A stretch of DNA of 64,000 nt from Hydrogenophaga sp. PAMC20947 (lineage in GTDB: Bacteria > Pseudomonadota > Gammaproteobacteria > Burkholderiales > Burkholderiaceae_C). The position numbers and the translations under genes were made by a program. The notes below the pieces were generated by a model. That model was not told where the DNA came from. It saw only the letters and a list, made by a program, of their open reading frames with translations, and searched no databases. The stretch covers positions 3,782,001 to 3,846,000 of the forward strand of contig NZ_CP039252.1 in assembly GCF_004795855.1 (NCBI RefSeq). Direction: 5' to 3'. Shown piece by piece: positions 25,620-34,114 of the stretch. Each line of letters starts with the position of its first letter. Within the stretch, counting starts at the first letter, position 1.

Positions 25620-26774
25620 ATGATAGGTTTGACCAAGAATAATAAAACAAGGAAAATGGGGCCAAAATTTCGAGCAAGGCCGACTGCGCTGGATTTGCGC
25701 TTTATCGGCGTTCCGGGAAATCCAGACAGCGTCGAGATCCATGTCGAGTCAACTCCAAGGGGATTGCGATCTCATCCCATTGTCATTGGTAAGTCTGCGT
25801 TGCGGGCCATGAGGAAGAGTCTTATTGATGGAATTGAAGCCTATACTAGGGACAAAACCTTCGGCAAGCTTAAAGCCCTCGCTGAGCTTGGCTATGAGAC
25901 CTTCAACATTTTGTCTTCAACACACGGTCCAATACACCGAGAGCGGTGGCGCAAGCTTTTCGAAGCACCAAACGATGTTCGGCACTCGGTGATCAGGGTA
26001 AAATTTGATGGGGATTTTTCATTCCCAGTTGGTCTGCTTTGCAGTTCGAAACCGACCACTGACCAATACAAGGAGTTGGTGAACAAATTCATTGGTGCTC
26101 GGTCTGTTGTAATCAATTCTCTGGGCATGATTCATGATCGCGAAGATGATCGGAATCACGTAAGTGTAAAGCGTCCTTGTTGGGTAGCTCATGCTATTGA
26201 CGTGGATGTGCCTGGAGCAGGGAAGGAGTCGAAGTTCCTTGGAGCTCTCGAGGGTCTCCGAACCTCTCGATGCAAGAGCAAGGCGGAGTTAGTTGAGGCT
26301 TGGAATAGTCGAAAGACCGGCATTATTCATTTCACCAGTCATCACCGTTTTGATGTCGACTCAGGGCAGTACGTTTTGACACTATCGGGGGGAGAGAAAT
26401 TTGGCGCGCTGTCAGATAGAGTGCAAATCAATCGCGCAAATGACGGCCTTCCATTTCTATTCTTGAACGGCTGCAATACTGGTCAAGTTCTCGCTGGCTT
26501 CCCAGACACCTTCGCGAGTTCTCTAAGCCCTGCTTTTTCTTCTGGCATTCTTACCACTCTACATAGTGTTGGGGGTGTTGACGCTGCACAGTTTGCAAGG
26601 ACCTATTATCAGAAGTGGCTTGCAACTGATTTCGCTATCGATGCACTTGCGCAAACGAAGCATGAGTATGTTTTTAATCGCCGAGACTTTTCGGCCATTA
26701 CATATGAATTCTGGGCAATGCCAGAGGTTCTCACCCTTTTTGAATGGAGCGATGATGAAGAAGAAATCAGCTAG
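25620..26774 (+). CDS. CHAT-domain caspase-like protease
   Basis: Protein of 384 residues. The C-terminal half is a CHAT peptidase: the catalytic histidine is in IIHFTSHHRFD (about residue 235-245) and the catalytic cysteine in FLFLNGCNTGQ (about 284), followed by FASSLSPAFSSGILTTLHSVGGVDAAQFARTYYQ, the usual late CHAT segment in pieces. The N-terminal ~170 residues are a beta-rich region that may contact partners. CHAT proteases in conflict systems cut a partner or host protein on activation. The start at 25620 is provisional; 25656 has a better AAGGAA site. The gene overlaps the next by about 20 bases. Confidence 0.82.
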   Translation: MIGLTKNNKTRKMGPKFRARPTALDLRFIGVPGNPDSVEIHVESTPRGLRSHPIVIGKSALRAMRKSLIDGIEAYTRDKTFGKLKALAELGYETFNILSSTHGPIHRERWRKLFEAPNDVRHSVIRVKFDGDFSFPVGLLCSSKPTTDQYKELVNKFIGARSVVINSLGMIHDREDDRNHVSVKRPCWVAHAIDVDVPGAGKESKFLGALEGLRTSRCKSKAELVEAWNSRKTGIIHFTSHHRFDVDSGQYVLTLSGGEKFGALSDRVQINRANDGLPFLFLNGCNTGQVLAGFPDTFASSLSPAFSSGILTTLHSVGGVDAAQFARTYYQKWLATDFAIDALAQTKHEYVFNRRDFSAITYEFWAMPEVLTLFEWSDDEEEIS

Positions 26775-27126
26775 CAAGATGTCTGACGACCTCGGGTCGG
26801 GAATTCGCATTGCAGTGGCGCGGCACTATGGAAGCAACCCTGCAGAATATGAGAGGCGCGGAGTATTGGACAGTGTCAGTAGCCGGGTCAACGACGTAGC
26901 CATGGTGACGTCAGGAAAACTTGCAGAGAATTTGAAATCGTTCTCTGAGCAGTTTGGAAGTGCTTTAGCTGCTGTCGGAGAAGGAGCCGGTGCATACGAA
27001 ATAGACGAAATAAAGGTTATTGTCGAACTTGGGGTAGAGGGTGAAGTAACTCTGCTCGGTTCGGGAGTGTCGACATCAGGCAAGGCCGGAGTCGAAATGA
27101 CCTTTAGACGGAAAGTCGAAAAATAG
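26755..27126 (+). CDS. Small Pepco-like protease-associated protein
   Basis: Protein of 123 residues starting at the ATG at 26755, with GGAG five bases before, inside the end of the CHAT gene. The C-terminal part (YEIDEIKVIVELGVEGEV, then LLGSGVSTSGKAGVEMTFRRK) resembles the small peptidase-co-occurring domain (Pepco/trypco type) described next to CHAT and trypsin-like proteases. The N-terminal half is helical. It probably binds the CHAT protease or its activator. It closes the four-gene operon. Confidence 0.6.
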   Translation: MKKKSASKMSDDLGSGIRIAVARHYGSNPAEYERRGVLDSVSSRVNDVAMVTSGKLAENLKSFSEQFGSALAAVGEGAGAYEIDEIKVIVELGVEGEVTLLGSGVSTSGKAGVEMTFRRKVEK

Positions 27127-27286
27127 TGTTGTTATCTGATGGACTTCATCTGATTCAATAGACATCTGTTAGGGTCGAAATGGAAAGGTAGAAACGAGTC
27201 TTGAGATTCGCCAAGGACATCGCTTTAAAGGCGGGTTTGGTAGTAGAGGCTAGCGAGGGTGCCAGCTTCACAAATCTCTCCAAGTG

Positions 27287-28321
27287 TCATGGTGTCCCTT
27301 CGACGATGGGCGCATGGTCGCGAAGAAAATCCAAGTATCCGCGCCATTGTGGCGTAGACGCGAACGTACTCTCAGCGATCAGTTCGCCGATCCGAAGCCG
27401 ATGCTGAGTCAGCTGAGGCTCGGGGGCACCCAGATCTATCTTCACATTCGCCGCCGCGCCTGCTACAGCACGTAGTGCATCGGAGATCCCGATAGCAAGT
27501 CCCTGCGAAGCAAGTGCGTCACGCGCGACGCGAGCATCGCCGATAGGTTGTATCCCTCCTTGGGCAGCTTCGCACCACTGCAGCGAAGCCGCACCCGCAG
27601 GACCGGGTGCCAACCTCTCCGGATCGATGCCTGTAACGATCCAGGGCGCGAAGCTTCGAATGTTCTCCACGACTTTGTCGGAGTCTCCGCGCAGCAAGCT
27701 CCCGTGACCAACTACCCCGAGCGTGGAGTGTTGCGCGTTGCTGAGTCGATAGACGTAGCCTTGCGGTCCGGCGGCAATGGCGAAGCCATCCAGGTCTCGT
27801 CCAGCCTTCGCAACCTGCGTAAACGTCCGGCAAACTAGGGGGATCTCCGGACGCACGATGTAGCGTGCGGACAAAGCGGCACGCCCGGACGAATCCAAAA
27901 TGAGAGAGCCGCTATCAATGGCACCGGCGATTTCGGCCGGCACGGAACTTCCAACCGCCCGGATGCAGACACCAGACCGTGTTGCAAGGCCAAGAAGTGC
28001 CAATTCGAGTGCCGGTCGTGAGACATGTGCCGAGGGCGGAGCCTCGTCGGCGTTCACCTCCAGGGAGCGCCACTGCGTTAGCCGGCGTCCATGCGTCCGG
28101 TCGACGCCAAGCAGGCGAGGGTGCAGGCCGAATTCGACGAGCAGCGCGATCATCTGCGCGGGAATCGCCTCAAGCCAACAGGGGTCCTGCACTACGGGCA
28201 AGCGATTGGTGAGAATTTCGACCGGCAAGTCGAGCTGCCTGGCACGCAGCGCCGCCAACAGACCTACCGGACCCGCCCCGATCACGACGAGCGGCGGTCG
28301 CACGCCATGCACTTTGGACAT
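27287..28321 (-). CDS. FAD-dependent oxidoreductase of the LodA-like cluster (LodB-like)
   Basis: Flavoprotein of 344 residues. VVIGAGPVGLLAALRARQ at residues ~11-28 is the FAD Rossmann motif, GIQPIGDARVARDALASQGLAIGISDA is the late GD motif region in pieces. LodB-type flavoproteins and the monooxygenase QhpG are needed to form the cysteine tryptophylquinone of their partner oxidase. It is the last gene in a leftward operon, 17 bases after the ferritin-like LodA gene, so a cofactor-maturation role is likely but inferred. The sequence is short for the usual ~370-residue LodB. Confidence 0.7.
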   Translation of the reverse strand: MSKVHGVRPPLVVIGAGPVGLLAALRARQLDLPVEILTNRLPVVQDPCWLEAIPAQMIALLVEFGLHPRLLGVDRTHGRRLTQWRSLEVNADEAPPSAHVSRPALELALLGLATRSGVCIRAVGSSVPAEIAGAIDSGSLILDSSGRAALSARYIVRPEIPLVCRTFTQVAKAGRDLDGFAIAAGPQGYVYRLSNAQHSTLGVVGHGSLLRGDSDKVVENIRSFAPWIVTGIDPERLAPGPAGAASLQWCEAAQGGIQPIGDARVARDALASQGLAIGISDALRAVAGAAANVKIDLGAPEPQLTQHRLRIGELIAESTFASTPQWRGYLDFLRDHAPIVEGTP

Positions 28322-28338
28322 TGCCGCGGGTCGACTGG

Positions 28339-30135
28339 CTACAGACTGGCGGGCGGCTCGATCAGTGCGAACTCCGCGCCTGCGGGCGTGTCGAACGACA
28401 CCAGAAAACCTTGCGCTGCGACCGCCTCAGCGAGCGCGTTGATGCCTCCCGGCCCCACCATGCTCGTGCGTGCCGCATTAATCTCTGCCGCGCCGGGAAA
28501 TATTCCCTTTGTGTAGCCTTCCCTCAACTTGACAAGCATGGCGGCGTACGCCGCCTGTAGCAGGCCGTTCGCGGTATTTCCAGCGGGAGGACGAGCCGGG
28601 GCGACAGAACGAAGGTATTCGGACTCGTCATGATTGGCGAGCCACTCCTTCATGTCGCGGAATGTTTGGAAGTGGTCTTCGCCCTCGGCGATGATGGATC
28701 GCACGGCTTCCCGCCACTCGTCGGTCGCGGCCTGCGCTACGTCCGCGGGCGGCGTGACTAGCGTTGCGAGAATGCGCGTGTACAGGCCGTCGACTCCAGC
28801 CGACGGTGCTTCCACATTGATGAAGCTGTCGACCGCTTCGCGCGTAGCGGGCCGCATTTGAACGTCCCTCAGTTGCCCCGGAAGGCCCGGAACCCGGGAT
28901 GCAACTCGCAGTGCGGGCTGGAATGTTCCGGCGGGAGACAGCCCGCGGATGATGTCGTTCACGGACCTGGCGTGCCGCATCTCGCCAGTCGCGATTCGCA
29001 TCAGCTCGGCATGGCTGGCCCGGATATCGTCGCGCAGATCGGCGCTGCCCGCGACGGTCGGGTCGTCCGGGGATTTCAGCGAATACGCCGCGCAGAGATA
29101 TTCAAGAGCGACGGCTAGCTCAACCCCGGCCGCGTACCGCAAATGTTCGAGGAGGACCTGCAGGTCGGGCAGGGGCGCCGACTGTGGCGACATGCCCGGC
29201 GTGTAGGGCGCGACGATCTCGCGTCGCCCGACCACGAAGTGCAGTTCTTGCCACCGGCTGTTGATCTCGTAATGCCGCAGCTCGGTCCGAACTGCACTCG
29301 CGGCCGTAGCCGCTGGAGGAGCGACGGCATCGATTGCGCGGTCCCTGCGCTCCCACGGCACAGCGCGCTCCCAGGTTTGGTCAGTTGCGCCCGTGCTGGG
29401 TAGAACCGGCCGTGCGATGTCCGGGTGATTCGAAGCCCAATAGAAGCAGCCGCAATCCCGAAAGTCGTGGGTCCATGGGCTGCAAAGCGACTGAGTAAGT
29501 TCCCCCGGCAGAAAAGCCGCCGAAAGCGCACCGTTGTCGTCCAAGTAGCGGGCGCGAGGTGCCGTGAGCGTGGATTGCCCGGTTGAGCCTTCACGCCTGA
29601 ACGTCAAAGTCACGCTTGTCCCTTCGGTAAGCAACCGGACAGCGGTCCAGGCGTCCGAAGGGCGCCGAGAGGCGCCTGTGCTGGTGTCCGTGAGATCGCC
29701 GACGACCTCGGCTTCCCCGTTCATTTCGGGCTGTTGGAGCGTCAAAACCAGCGGGCCCAACAATCCGAAGGTCCCGGAGATTGTTGCAATGAGAGCGAGG
29801 CGGTCGGAGGAAATATCGCCGGCGAGGGCTTGGTAGACAGTTGCATCCGCAGCGGAGACACTGCCGTCCGCTCGCGCCCTGTCGACGCCGTCCAGGTCGA
29901 CATTAGCCAAGACGAGATGGTTGCCTATGGACTCCACTTCCATGAACGGGAAGAATCGGCGCTCCAAATTTCGCAAGTCGCATTCCAGGCCGGGGAAGCA
30001 GTTGCCGACGCCGGACTCTAGGCGCGTCGCGACGGGATTTCCGGCCACGACATCGGTCGTTCGGGTTCCATCTCCGAACCGGCGAATCGCGGCAACGTTT
30101 CGGGCGACGATTTTGGCTGAGTACGAACCGCTCAT
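28339..30135 (-). CDS. LodA-like CTQ segment fused to a VioB-type ferritin-like domain
   Basis: Protein of 598 residues (start 30135, GGAGG before it). The first ~290 residues look like the central part of LodA/GoxA oxidases: GNCFPGLECDLRNLERRFFP, then PGELTQSLCSPWTHDF followed by RDCGCFYWASNHPD, the place where Cys and Trp form the quinone cofactor in that family. From about residue 330 it changes to a helical ferritin-like domain as in VioB (LRYAAGVELAVALEYLCAAYS, a later GEMRHARSVNDIIRGL), with Glu/His metal ligands. Usual LodA proteins have no ferritin part. The start overlaps the radical SAM stop (ATGA). Substrate is unknown. Confidence 0.65.
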   Translation of the reverse strand: MSGSYSAKIVARNVAAIRRFGDGTRTTDVVAGNPVATRLESGVGNCFPGLECDLRNLERRFFPFMEVESIGNHLVLANVDLDGVDRARADGSVSAADATVYQALAGDISSDRLALIATISGTFGLLGPLVLTLQQPEMNGEAEVVGDLTDTSTGASRRPSDAWTAVRLLTEGTSVTLTFRREGSTGQSTLTAPRARYLDDNGALSAAFLPGELTQSLCSPWTHDFRDCGCFYWASNHPDIARPVLPSTGATDQTWERAVPWERRDRAIDAVAPPAATAASAVRTELRHYEINSRWQELHFVVGRREIVAPYTPGMSPQSAPLPDLQVLLEHLRYAAGVELAVALEYLCAAYSLKSPDDPTVAGSADLRDDIRASHAELMRIATGEMRHARSVNDIIRGLSPAGTFQPALRVASRVPGLPGQLRDVQMRPATREAVDSFINVEAPSAGVDGLYTRILATLVTPPADVAQAATDEWREAVRSIIAEGEDHFQTFRDMKEWLANHDESEYLRSVAPARPPAGNTANGLLQAAYAAMLVKLREGYTKGIFPGAAEINAARTSMVGPGGINALAEAVAAQGFLVSFDTPAGAEFALIEPPASL

Positions 30136-31454
30136 GAAGGCCTCCCCGAGGTGAAAAATGCGGGCTGGTCCGCAAGAAGTTCGCAGTAAGCTGCCAAGCA
30201 GAATTCGAGCCAACCACGAATGAAGTCGCAGCTGGCGATCGTTCTGCTGCGCGCTTCCTGGTGGCAGCTGCCGGAGCACAGGTAGCGGGCCCAGCAGGTG
30301 TTGCAAGGCGCCTGGGCGTGGACGTGCCGTTGGATCAGGAATGCCCGGCGGCGCTTCTGGTCCATGCCGTTCGAGTCGCCAAGCGCGAAGCTCTCATCCC
30401 CGATTGCCCGGTGGCATGCATACCAGCGGCCATTGGCGGCTACTGAGAAGTAGCCGCCGCCTGCGCCGCATGGGTAGGGAGAACTCGCGCCCGCATGGAT
30501 TTGCTTGAGCGCCACGGCAAGGTTGGTGAGACGAATCGAAGCGCCATTGCGGGCGCGCTCGAGTTCATGGCGGGAGACGGCGATGAGCTCAGCGAGGTAC
30601 GATGGCCAGTCGGATTCGCCAACGTTCGAGTCGTCGGCCGCAGTGCGCAGCGGCGCGACACCGGCCTCGCGAAATCCAAGTTCCCATACGGCATCGAGCC
30701 GGTTGGACAGATCGAATCTGCCACCGCTGATCGTCATGCGCGCTGCCACCTGGGCCCGACCCGGAGCGGCGAGCAGCGGGGCGATGTGTTCGGCCAGGCG
30801 GTTGAAGCTACCCCGACCTCGTTTGTCGGGGCGCTGCGCATCCTGGACGTCCGCACCGCCATCGATGCTGACAGTCACCGCGAATCGATGTGCCTGAAGA
30901 AGGTCGATGTCAGAGGGAGTAAGGGTCGTGCCGTTGGTTGTGATGGAAAACCGCACATCAAAACCTCGCTCCCCGCCAGCGCGCGCCGCATGGGCAACCA
31001 CCGAGTGCACCAGCGTGCGGTTCAGAAGCGGCTCGCCGCCAAGGAAGCCAATGGTCACAGGAGCAGCTCGATCGGCATCCAAGAACAATCGGTCGACTGC
31101 CGCGATTGCGGTCTCGGGCGTCATGCGATTGACCTGCTTGCCGCCGAAGCCACCGCGGTCCGCGTAGCAGTAGCTGCAGGCCAGGTTGCAGTTGGAGCTA
31201 ACGTTGAGCGACAGACTTTGCGGTGGCGGCTCGACCACAAGGTCCAGCGCGGCTTCGCCGGATCCCGTTTCACCCAGCATACCGGCGAGGCGATGCAACT
31301 CTGGTGGGTTGGAATCGAGTTCGATGGCGGCTTCCCGCGGCAAGTCGAATAAGCGCGAGTGCTGTAGCACGAGCAGATGTTCGCCTTGAGTAGAGCTGAA
31401 CCGTTTGTAGAGCGGCGCAGATGCCGAAGCGTAAAGGCGATGAATGACTTGCAT
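30132..31454 (-). CDS. Radical SAM/SPASM peptide-maturase-like enzyme
   Basis: Protein of 440 residues. The radical SAM CxxxCxxC is in NCNLACSYCYADRGG; FLGGEPLLN and ITTNGTTLT follow as expected. A SPASM region carries YPCGAGGGYFSV, ANGRWYACHRAIGD and the CNTCWARYLCSGSCHQEA cluster, for two auxiliary iron-sulfur centres, which is the layout of enzymes that crosslink or oxidise peptides and proteins (QhpD, sactionine and anaerobic sulfatase maturases). It is coupled on both sides: it starts on the LodA-like stop and its stop overlaps the next start. A GTG one codon earlier (31457) is an alternative start. The likely substrate is the LodA-like protein. Confidence 0.85.
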   Translation of the reverse strand: MQVIHRLYASASAPLYKRFSSTQGEHLLVLQHSRLFDLPREAAIELDSNPPELHRLAGMLGETGSGEAALDLVVEPPPQSLSLNVSSNCNLACSYCYADRGGFGGKQVNRMTPETAIAAVDRLFLDADRAAPVTIGFLGGEPLLNRTLVHSVVAHAARAGGERGFDVRFSITTNGTTLTPSDIDLLQAHRFAVTVSIDGGADVQDAQRPDKRGRGSFNRLAEHIAPLLAAPGRAQVAARMTISGGRFDLSNRLDAVWELGFREAGVAPLRTAADDSNVGESDWPSYLAELIAVSRHELERARNGASIRLTNLAVALKQIHAGASSPYPCGAGGGYFSVAANGRWYACHRAIGDESFALGDSNGMDQKRRRAFLIQRHVHAQAPCNTCWARYLCSGSCHQEARSRTIASCDFIRGWLEFCLAAYCELLADQPAFFTSGRPS

Positions 31455-33109
31455 CACCGCAACTCCGCCGCGTCGATCCGGGACAGCACGGCCGATCGGC
31501 GGCTCGCGGCGGCGGGCGAAAGCGCCTGGGCTTTCGAGGGTACCGCTGCCAAGCCAGCGCCTGCGGGCGCTGCGAGCGCTTGCTGCTGAACTTCATCGAC
31601 CCAGCGCATCAGCAGATCGTACTGCCACGCCGACAGGGTGAGGGGCATAGCATTCGACTGCCGCATGAACGGCGGCATGCGCATCGAACTAGAGTCGGCG
31701 CTTTCGAATGCTTCGGTTTCGAAGGGCGCCCGCACGATTTCGCGCACCCTGTTGCGTCCGGCAAGCGCATCGATCGCCACCAGCGCAAGCAGATTCTGGA
31801 TGTCCGAAAGCGCGCGATGCCGCATCCGCGCGTGCTGGCTGAGTGGCAAAGGGTTGTTGACTGTGGCCCCCTCGAGCTGAAAGACCTGTGAGCGAAGCGC
31901 GTCATGACCCCCCATGGCGCTCGCGGGATCGGGTCGCGCGCCTTGGTCGAGGTCGGTGGCTTCAATCTTCGACGAGGGTAGAACCGCTGCACGCTGGCTG
32001 CGGAAGTGGTCGACGTTGAAGAGCGAGACCGTCTCATAGATGCGCTCGAACAAATCCTCGACCCATGCGCTGAGGGCCGCACCGGTCAGGTCTACGTTGC
32101 GCTTAGCAGCTGCCCCGTCTCTGTCGTTCAATTCATCGGCGATGGAGAGGAATGGCCGGTGATTTGGCGCAAAGTCTGGCGGCGCGACAAATGCGACTGC
32201 ACGCGCAGCGAGCGAGAGCCCTGCCGAAACGTTCAACGAAACGTCGAAGTGCACTTCGCATGTGTCGTCCACGACGCCGAGGGACGCTCCTCTGGGTGCG
32301 TTCTGATCGACCGCGTCGTAAGTATCACCGGGAACGACGAGGTTTCCTGTCTGCGCGCCGCGCCAACCAGCTTGCGGGTTGAGGTACGCATTGGCGGCCG
32401 GCACCGCGGGTGCGGGACGGCCGAGCGCGGGTTGTGCACTGGCGGCTTCCGGGGGTCCATAGAACGAGCCGCGAGCGGGCGTGTATCGAAACCGAATCGT
32501 ATCCACGCGAACCACCGCGGACCACGGCCGCCCCGGAGGTTGCGGCGTACTCCGCAACATCTGCACGGTGCCAAGGGGAATCGGGCGTCCGGGCGGGATC
32601 ATGGGAACAGGCGTGCCGGGCGGGCTCGTTCCTTCAATTGTTTTCACCGTTGAATCATTCCCTGCTATCACGAGCGGCTGCCAGTTGCCGAAGGCATGGG
32701 ACTCGTCGCCCGAGCGGCGCGCCGCCTTGCGGTTGCGCGCCGTGACGCTAAGACGCAGTGAATTGATCGACAGACCGTCAGAAGCGAGCAATTCATTGGT
32801 CAGGGGAGCTTCGGTCCATGTTCCGGCATCGCTGCCCGCCTCGCCCAAGCGAGCCCATATCTCGAAGAACGGCGCCACGGGTCGAATGAGATCACCATCC
32901 CGAAAGGCAATCGCTTGGGGAGGGAACGGCGCCACGGATCCGTCGGGCTGCACTGCCAGTGTCCAACTCGGCGCTATATCTGTCTCGCCGTCGAAACGTG
33001 GGTTTTGGGTGTCGACCCAATCGTAGGCATGCATCGGTGTCGTGCTGCCGCCGAGACGAGCGACGGCGAATGCTGGCGTGATGAACAAGCCCTGGATGGA
33101 AATTGCCAT
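31454..33109 (-). CDS. LodA-like protein lacking the quinone motif
   Basis: Protein of 551 residues starting at 33109, with AAGGAG just before it (a longer frame to 33172 is not supported). The N-terminus (LFITPAFAVARLGGS, then IAFRDGDLIRPVAPFFEIWAR) matches the start of LodA/GoxA oxidases, and the C-terminus (MRMPPFMRQSNAMPLTLSAWQYDLLMRWVDE, in pieces) matches their final helix pair. The Cys/Trp quinone region is not here; only one cysteine is present in the mature chain. The gene therefore looks like one half of a split LodA system whose CTQ-like part sits in the protein at 28339-30135. No signal peptide is seen. First gene of the operon. Confidence 0.6.
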   Translation of the reverse strand: MAISIQGLFITPAFAVARLGGSTTPMHAYDWVDTQNPRFDGETDIAPSWTLAVQPDGSVAPFPPQAIAFRDGDLIRPVAPFFEIWARLGEAGSDAGTWTEAPLTNELLASDGLSINSLRLSVTARNRKAARRSGDESHAFGNWQPLVIAGNDSTVKTIEGTSPPGTPVPMIPPGRPIPLGTVQMLRSTPQPPGRPWSAVVRVDTIRFRYTPARGSFYGPPEAASAQPALGRPAPAVPAANAYLNPQAGWRGAQTGNLVVPGDTYDAVDQNAPRGASLGVVDDTCEVHFDVSLNVSAGLSLAARAVAFVAPPDFAPNHRPFLSIADELNDRDGAAAKRNVDLTGAALSAWVEDLFERIYETVSLFNVDHFRSQRAAVLPSSKIEATDLDQGARPDPASAMGGHDALRSQVFQLEGATVNNPLPLSQHARMRHRALSDIQNLLALVAIDALAGRNRVREIVRAPFETEAFESADSSSMRMPPFMRQSNAMPLTLSAWQYDLLMRWVDEVQQQALAAPAGAGLAAVPSKAQALSPAAASRRSAVLSRIDAAELR

Positions 33110-33599
33110 AGCATCTCCTTGAAAGAGACGAGTCAAATTTCTTATTGCTTCAGCGAACATCGCTGAGCACAAACATCTTGCCTATAGATCCGGCCCTTTG
33201 AAGTCATTAATCAACGCAGCCCTCTGCCCCGGCAGTTTGCATTGAAAAGTTCAGGCATCACAGGGCCGAAGAAATAAGAACGCCAAATTAGCTAAGAACC
33301 GATCGCCCTCAAAATAACGTTATCACGAAATTGCCTCTGGAAACAACTCTCTTCAACCTGAATTTGGGAATCGCGAGCGCACCCCCCATTTGCCACCGAA
33401 GTTCGCTTCGCCCTTCCAGTTGGCAAGCTCTACGACGGTGGAGATGGACTTCCAGCAACTTCGAACCACAAGTTGAAGATTGGCTAGGGAAGTGGATGAA
33501 GTCCAGATTCCGGAACTTCGTATGTTAGCCAGGGGACCCAGAGTTGGGATTCAAGGCAAGTTGCCCTGACTACCAAGAAGGCCTCGTGTGCGAAGAGCG
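33110..33599. other. Intergenic region upstream of the LodA-like operon
   Basis: I see no convincing gene in these 490 bases. The AAGGAG ribosome-binding site of the LodA-like gene is at 33115-33120, and its promoter must lie upstream of that. The sequence is AT-richer around 33240-33340, which could hold the promoter. Confidence 0.4.
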
Positions 33600-33998
33600 C
33601 TAGCTCATGTCCCAAGCATCGATGGTCAAAATCGCATCAGAGGGGCATGTTCGGATGTTGTCCAAGCGAAGGTTGGGCTTTTCCATCCAGCCAGAGGGCA
33701 AGGCGTACTCCTCACCTTCGTCTATCCCGAACGTCCAAATGCCATCTTCGGGTGGCTTGATCACATTGACTTGGATCAACGGCAGCACGTCTGCGGCCCT
33801 GGCGGTGTAGCGATTCGGATGCCCGCTGCTCTTCAACTGTGTGGCCTTGCCTTCTTTCAGCAAAGCTTGAACCCAGTCCAACCCGCCGACACCTGCTTCC
33901 CAATCGGCCAACTCGAACGGTGCGCGAGCCTCGCGCCCGATGAGTTCGTCCGCCTTTTCAGGAGGCAAGTTGATGATGCAGATCCACCAGCCCAGCAT
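33600..33998 (-). CDS. Hypothetical protein
   Basis: Protein of 132 residues beginning MLGWWICIINLPPEKADELIG. I do not recognise the family. It is soluble, has scattered Trp residues and a mixed alpha/beta look, with no signal peptide. It sits just downstream (115 bases) of the last tniQ on the same strand, inside the transposon, so it may be a cargo gene read from the tns operon. AT/GC balance and codon use appear normal for the element. Confidence 0.55.
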   Translation of the reverse strand: MLGWWICIINLPPEKADELIGREARAPFELADWEAGVGGLDWVQALLKEGKATQLKSSGHPNRYTARAADVLPLIQVNVIKPPEDGIWTFGIDEGEEYALPSGWMEKPNLRLDNIRTCPSDAILTIDAWDMS

Positions 33999-34114
33999 AA
34001 ATCCCCCTTCGGTTCAGTTATGTTCTTCTTGGGCTCTTTCGCAGCTCACCGCAGATATTGTTGCTCGACATTGGCAGGTTGGATGAAAGTGCCACACACG
34101 CCGATTCAGCAATC

